Shown in pieces: positions 60,679 to 64,000 of a DNA stretch of 64,000 nt (position 1 is the first letter of the stretch; each line of letters starts with the position of its first letter). Where the stretch lies: positions 372,001-436,000 of the forward strand of contig PNMZ01000001.1 in the NCBI GenBank assembly GCA_013823945.1, given 5' to 3'. The notes under the pieces are model-generated. The model was not told the origin of the DNA and made no database searches. It saw only the letters and a list, made by a program, of their open reading frames with translations. This DNA is from a bacterium. Its GTDB lineage: Bacteria; Armatimonadota; Fimbriimonadia; Fimbriimonadales; Fimbriimonadaceae. The translations under genes were made by a program, and so were the position numbers.

Positions 60679-60951
60679 ATGGGCGATCCTTGGCTCTGCA
60701 TCTGTGGCGAAACCAATACTGGCCCTGCCTGTTCCAACTGTGGTCAGTCTTTTGCCGCCTCAACTCAGCAAGATCAGTTCCAAGAAAGTGACGCCCTGAT
60801 CGCTCAGGGCCGCGGGAACATGCTCGGAATCCTCACCACCAATTCTCGATCTGCTGCAATTCCCGGATGCCAAATCATGATATGGATCATCATCATCGGC
60901 ATTCTCGGCTCATGGCTCGTTCCCGTTGTTCTTGGTTTCCTCCGAACCTAG
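60679..60951 (+). CDS. Small zinc-ribbon membrane protein
   Basis: A 90-residue protein. The N-terminal zinc ribbon has CICGETNTGPACSNCGQSF (C-x-C...C-x2-C), followed by a polar linker and one C-terminal transmembrane helix (about residues 66-86, QIMIWIIIIGILGSWLVPVV). The family is not recognised. TAAAAT at 60667-60672 lies six bases before the ATG, suggesting a leaderless mRNA. It is divergent from the SPFH operon and shares the repeat array with it. Its last four bases overlap the convergent SRPBCC gene. Confidence 0.65.
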   Translation: MGDPWLCICGETNTGPACSNCGQSFAASTQQDQFQESDALIAQGRGNMLGILTTNSRSAAIPGCQIMIWIIIIGILGSWLVPVVLGFLRT

Positions 60952-61529
60952 TTCTCAAGCCCCGCCTTTAAGTCATCCAAAAATTGCCCCCAAGCCCGCC
61001 TCAGCCCATCGGCCTCCGCCCGAGTCTGGATCCGCTGATGGTTCAGAACTACACCCGTTTTCCCTTTGCCCTTGTCTGTCAAAGCGCAATCCACAAGCGT
61101 CTCGAACTCAATTCCCGCCGTCTTCCATTGCAATCGCACATCCTTACCCGGCCTTAGCCGCAACCAAGTCCCGGAATTCGCTTCAGGATCAGAGTAATCA
61201 TTTCCTTCTTTCGCCGTCCCTGCCAAGGCAAAGTAAACAATCTCGACTGGCGCAGAGATCGTCTTGGTGCAGCAAATGTTGTATCCCTCCGCCAGCCCAT
61301 CTTTCTTCACGATCCCCTTCGCTGCCTCATATTCCACCCAGATCGTCGTCGGCCACCAAACATCCGCCCCCCGACCCGTCGCATCGTAGATCGCGTTCAC
61401 AACATTTCGGCGCCCCTCTCCCCCCGCTCCAGAATCAATCCACACAAACCACTCCGCAAGGGTCTTTCCCGTCGCCGCCCGGCACGATTCGTCCGTCACC
61501 TCAAAATCCGGTCGCAATTCAACTTTCAT
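60948..61529 (-). CDS. SRPBCC (AHSA1-like) domain protein
   Basis: A 193-residue protein in two parts. Residues 1-60 form a small helical domain (AATGKTLAEWFVWIDSGA) of the kind that precedes START-like domains. The C-terminal AHSA1-type fold shows DVWWPTTIWVEYEAAKGI, SAPVEIVYFALAG, GKDVRLQWKTAGIEFETLVD and a final helix RRAWGQFLDDLKAGL. Such domains bind hydrophobic ligands or chaperones. No specific role can be assigned. Confidence 0.75.
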   Translation of the reverse strand: MKVELRPDFEVTDESCRAATGKTLAEWFVWIDSGAGGEGRRNVVNAIYDATGRGADVWWPTTIWVEYEAAKGIVKKDGLAEGYNICCTKTISAPVEIVYFALAGTAKEGNDYSDPEANSGTWLRLRPGKDVRLQWKTAGIEFETLVDCALTDKGKGKTGVVLNHQRIQTRAEADGLRRAWGQFLDDLKAGLEN

Positions 61530-61550
61530 CGTAACGACTACTATATCAAA

Positions 61551-62612
61551 CTATGCAGATACTTTCGCTCTCGCTTGTGCCAATCGTTCCAACATCAATT
61601 CACATGTCGCCAAATTCACGCAAGCATCCGTGATGCTCTGACCATTCACCATCCCCCCATCCGGAGAATAATCCTGACGCCCTTCCACCAAAAACGCCTC
61701 AATCATCACCCCGAAAATTTTTGATCCCCCTTCCTCAATCTGACGGGCGATCGCTTCATTCACCACCGGCTGTCGGGCATGATCTTTGCCTGAATTCCCA
61801 TGCGAACAGTCCACCATCACACTCGGCCTTCGGCCAACCGCCCGCAACCGTTCGCATGCTTCTGCAATATGGAACGGTTCAAAATTCGGCCCCGATTGCC
61901 CACCCCGCAAAATGATATGGCACGATTCATTCCCGGTCGTTTCCGAAAGAGCCGCAACCCCCTCCTTAGTTGTTGATGGGAACCAGTGACTCCGCGCCGC
62001 CGCCAAAACTGCATCCACCGCCGGCTGGATCCGACCATCCGTAGCATTCTTGAATCCAATCGGCATTGAAAGTCCGCTCGCCAATTCCCTGTGCGTCTGA
62101 CTCTCCACTGTTCTCGCCCCAATCGCTCCCCAGCTCACCAAATCCGCAATATGCTGCGGAACCGTCGTATCCAGAAACTCCGTCCCCGCCGCGATCCCGA
62201 GCTCCGCCAGATCTCGCAAAAAACCCCGCGCTAACCGCAAACCCTTGTTGATCTTGTGCGTTCCGTCAAGCTCTGGATCATTGATCAACCCCTTCCAACC
62301 CCCCACCGTCCTCGGCTTTTCAAAATAAGCCCGCATCACAATCAGCAAATCGTCCGAATATCGCTCACCCAGACCCTTCAACTGCTCTGCAAACTCCAAA
62401 GCCGCCTCTGGATCATGAATACTGCACGGCCCCGCAATCACCAACAGCCGCTGATCATCCCCCCGAATCACCGCCTCAACATCGTTGCGCCAACCCGCAA
62501 TCCGCACAGAATGCTCAGGGGTTCGGACAATCTCCTCCGTCAGAATCGCAGGCTGAATCAATGGCCGCGTCTGCCGAATCCGGATGTCATCGATCGGTAA
62601 GTCGTTTCTCAA
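61551..62612 (-). CDS. aroG: DAHP synthase, class I (AroG/F/H type)
   Basis: A 353-residue 3-deoxy-7-phosphoheptulonate synthase, the first step of the shikimate pathway (phosphoenolpyruvate plus erythrose-4-phosphate). Blocks: VIAGPCSIHDPEAALEFAEQ, MRAYFEKPRTVGGWKGLIND, GTEFLDTTVPQHIADLVSWG, AIGARTVESQTHRELASGLS and MVDCSHGNSGKDHARQP. Metal and substrate ligands of the class (Cys, His, Glu, Asp) are in place. The start is TTG at 62612 with GAAGGAA just upstream. It is not next to other aro genes. Confidence 0.95.
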   Translation of the reverse strand: MRNDLPIDDIRIRQTRPLIQPAILTEEIVRTPEHSVRIAGWRNDVEAVIRGDDQRLLVIAGPCSIHDPEAALEFAEQLKGLGERYSDDLLIVMRAYFEKPRTVGGWKGLINDPELDGTHKINKGLRLARGFLRDLAELGIAAGTEFLDTTVPQHIADLVSWGAIGARTVESQTHRELASGLSMPIGFKNATDGRIQPAVDAVLAAARSHWFPSTTKEGVAALSETTGNESCHIILRGGQSGPNFEPFHIAEACERLRAVGRRPSVMVDCSHGNSGKDHARQPVVNEAIARQIEEGGSKIFGVMIEAFLVEGRQDYSPDGGMVNGQSITDACVNLATCELMLERLAQARAKVSA

Positions 62613-62652
62613 AATTCCTTCTCCGTTGTACCTGCCATTCCGTTCAGCCCCA

Positions 62653-63453
62653 TCACAGCACCCTCACTGGCTCCACCCCCGCGTCATCAAGCCAAGGCTG
62701 CAATCTCTGCGCCAAAATCGGCAAATTGTGCGAAGGGACGAGCGGATAAAGATGATGCTCCAAGTGATAAGCCAAGGGTAGAAACATCTGCGGAATGAAC
62801 CGCCCTCGGACTGTCCATGCTTGCCGCAACGGAATTCCTTCTTCAAAATGCCGATGAGGCAAGTGAACGGCAAAAAGCGGATAGAACCAAGAACTCACCA
62901 GGACAACGAGCGAATAAGCCAACACAGCATCTGTCCAGGGCAAAGAAAGCATCCCCACCCCTATCCCCATAACGGGCAAAAGCGCTTCCACAGCTAACCA
63001 CCATCTCTGGTCAACGCGATCATCGGTCGCTTGCCATGCCCAAATCCAGAGCCGAGGCAAAAACAGCGGCCCCGACACCAAGACCTTCCACATCGGCTGA
63101 TGAGCCGCCTCCCCTTCCGGATCATCGTGATGAGGAAACCGTTTGTGATGAGCTAAGTGTGTTGCTCGGTATGCATGTCCGCTTTCCAAAATCGGCAATC
63201 CTAGAAAAAAAAGCAACCACTCCGTCGCTCGTCGAGAATGTCCGAGCGAGCGATGGACAACATCATGCGTCGAGGTTGAACAAGCCGAAAAGACACAAAT
63301 CAGACACAGAAAACTAACGATATGTACACCAAAGTGCCAACTGACTATGAACCCACTCGCATAGAGATAAGGCATCGGAATCGGCATCCAACGTTGCCGA
63401 GGCGTGCTTAAGAGTAAATCTGATCCGAGTTCTGACATCGACGGCAATCTCAT
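62653..63453 (-). CDS. Membrane fatty-acid desaturase/carotenoid hydroxylase-like enzyme
   Basis: A 266-residue di-iron membrane oxygenase. Three histidine boxes are visible: HDVVHRSLGH, HLAHHKRFPHH and LEHHLYP. Four to five hydrophobic segments surround them. Length and box wording fit the CrtR/CrtW-like beta-carotene hydroxylase-ketolase side of the fatty-acid desaturase superfamily as well as short desaturases. The substrate is therefore a carotenoid or acyl lipid. No other carotenoid gene is in the window. It is divergent from a LacI-type regulator that may or may not control it. Confidence 0.78.
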   Translation of the reverse strand: MRLPSMSELGSDLLLSTPRQRWMPIPMPYLYASGFIVSWHFGVHIVSFLCLICVFSACSTSTHDVVHRSLGHSRRATEWLLFFLGLPILESGHAYRATHLAHHKRFPHHDDPEGEAAHQPMWKVLVSGPLFLPRLWIWAWQATDDRVDQRWWLAVEALLPVMGIGVGMLSLPWTDAVLAYSLVVLVSSWFYPLFAVHLPHRHFEEGIPLRQAWTVRGRFIPQMFLPLAYHLEHHLYPLVPSHNLPILAQRLQPWLDDAGVEPVRVL

Positions 63454-63555
63454 ATTTCAATTATTTCTGAAAAGAGAGAACTCATATAGTCCGGTCCCAA
63501 TTTCCATTTCCTGGCATCAGATTCGAGCTTGATGTAATATACACACCAAGTAGCT

Positions 63556-64000
63556 GTGGCCGATTCAAGAAGACCGAACCGTATTACTCTCAAAGATGTC
63601 GCCAAAGTTGCTGGGGTCTCGATTCAAACCGTCAGCCATGTACTCAGCGGCAATACCAAAGTTTCACTACCGGAAACAACAAGGACTCGAGTTCGCGCCG
63701 CTGCCGAAAAAGTCGGCTATCAACCCAACCGCCACGCCCAAGCCATCCGCGGAGGAAAAACCAAGCTTATCAGTGTCTGGATGCCCGTTGACCGACCAAT
63801 CGTCACCTACATGCGCTATCTCAAACTGATTAGCGAATACGCCAAGCGAGACGGCTACGAACTGATGGTCAATTGCCTCCAACGCAACGACGCCCTCATC
63901 GAAGGCGGCAAGCCCCCAACTCTCTACCCGGTTGATGGCATCATCAGTATCGACTCCGGAAAAGCCATCCTGGAATACCGCAAAATCAAAGGGAACGACC
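63556..64000 (+). CDS. LacI-family transcriptional regulator, C-terminus cut by window edge
   Basis: The frame runs from a GTG at 63556 to the window end (148 codons). It starts MADSRRPNRITLKDVAKVAG, then VSIQTVSHVLSGNTKVSLPE, the classic LacI helix-turn-helix and hinge start. It then enters the periplasmic-binding-protein-like effector domain (TKLISVWMPVDRPIVTYMRY). The GTG start is preferred because the only nearby upstream ATG is followed at once by a stop. Effector and targets are unknown. It is divergent from the desaturase gene, 102 bases away. Confidence 0.92.
   Translation, partial: MADSRRPNRITLKDVAKVAGVSIQTVSHVLSGNTKVSLPETTRTRVRAAAEKVGYQPNRHAQAIRGGKTKLISVWMPVDRPIVTYMRYLKLISEYAKRDGYELMVNCLQRNDALIEGGKPPTLYPVDGIISIDSGKAILEYRKIKGND

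Overview
The window is a dense stretch of bacterial chromosome with no insertion sequence, rRNA operon or CRISPR array visible. Several traits suggest a member of Armatimonadota, probably class Fimbriimonadia. These are tandem pseudopilins with the N-terminal motif [20 protein letters not shown] followed by FPVFA(Q/K)AK, PEP-CTERM-tailed secreted proteins, DUF1800 proteins, and small c-type cytochromes of the planctomycete/armatimonad style. This placement is inference from gene families; no rRNA gene is present to confirm it.

Layout. 1-8.3 kb: a cut-off TPR protein, a small membrane protein, an AddB/AddA-like helicase pair, a nitrilase and ribosomal protein L1. 8.4-18.6 kb: a saccharopine/lysine dehydrogenase-like enzyme, a PEP-CTERM trypsin-like protease, two small cytochromes c, lepA, a second PEP-CTERM protein, a nitronate monooxygenase, a 5-methylcytosine methyltransferase, ftsY and a DUF1232 protein. 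18.8-23.3 kb: tyrS, two tandem DUF1800 genes and a 64-residue protein. 23.5-28.9 kb: a Fur-family regulator facing a compact six-gene minus-strand run, darA-holB-ECF sigma-anti-sigma-rseB-htrA. 28.9-32.5 kb: three pseudopilin units, two of them translationally coupled to a tiny lipoprotein. 32.6-36.4 kb: NamZ-type muramidase, a DUF1854 protein and its coupled ABC exporter.

36.5-57.0 kb is a surface-glycan locus. A plus-strand operon (39.8-48.8 kb) encodes a near-complete GDP-route pathway to CMP-legionaminic acid: legF, legI, legG, ptmE, legB and legC. It is followed by an acetamidino-modification trio (N-acetyl-sugar amidotransferase, HisF2, HisH2). Minus-strand genes on both sides supply a UDP-sugar dehydratase, polysaccharide export protein, polymerase-like membrane protein, chain-length regulator, AsnB amidotransferase, phosphoglycosyl transferase, HpcH-type aldolase, MviN-type flippase and one glycosyltransferase. 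A NeuD/PglD-like acetyltransferase at 58.4 kb, outside the cluster, could supply the missing N-acetylation step.

57.1-64 kb: an outer-surface protein, two glycine tRNA genes (TCC and CCC), and an SPFH-RHH-degenerate Fic cassette with three 11-bp-spaced repeats just upstream. These are followed by a zinc-ribbon membrane protein, an SRPBCC protein, DAHP synthase, a desaturase/hydroxylase and a cut-off LacI regulator.

Expression signals vary. Many adjacent genes overlap as ATGA, TGATG or TAATG, implying translational coupling. Several first genes have no Shine-Dalgarno sequence but carry a -10-like hexamer 6-9 bases before the start codon, as expected of leaderless mRNAs.
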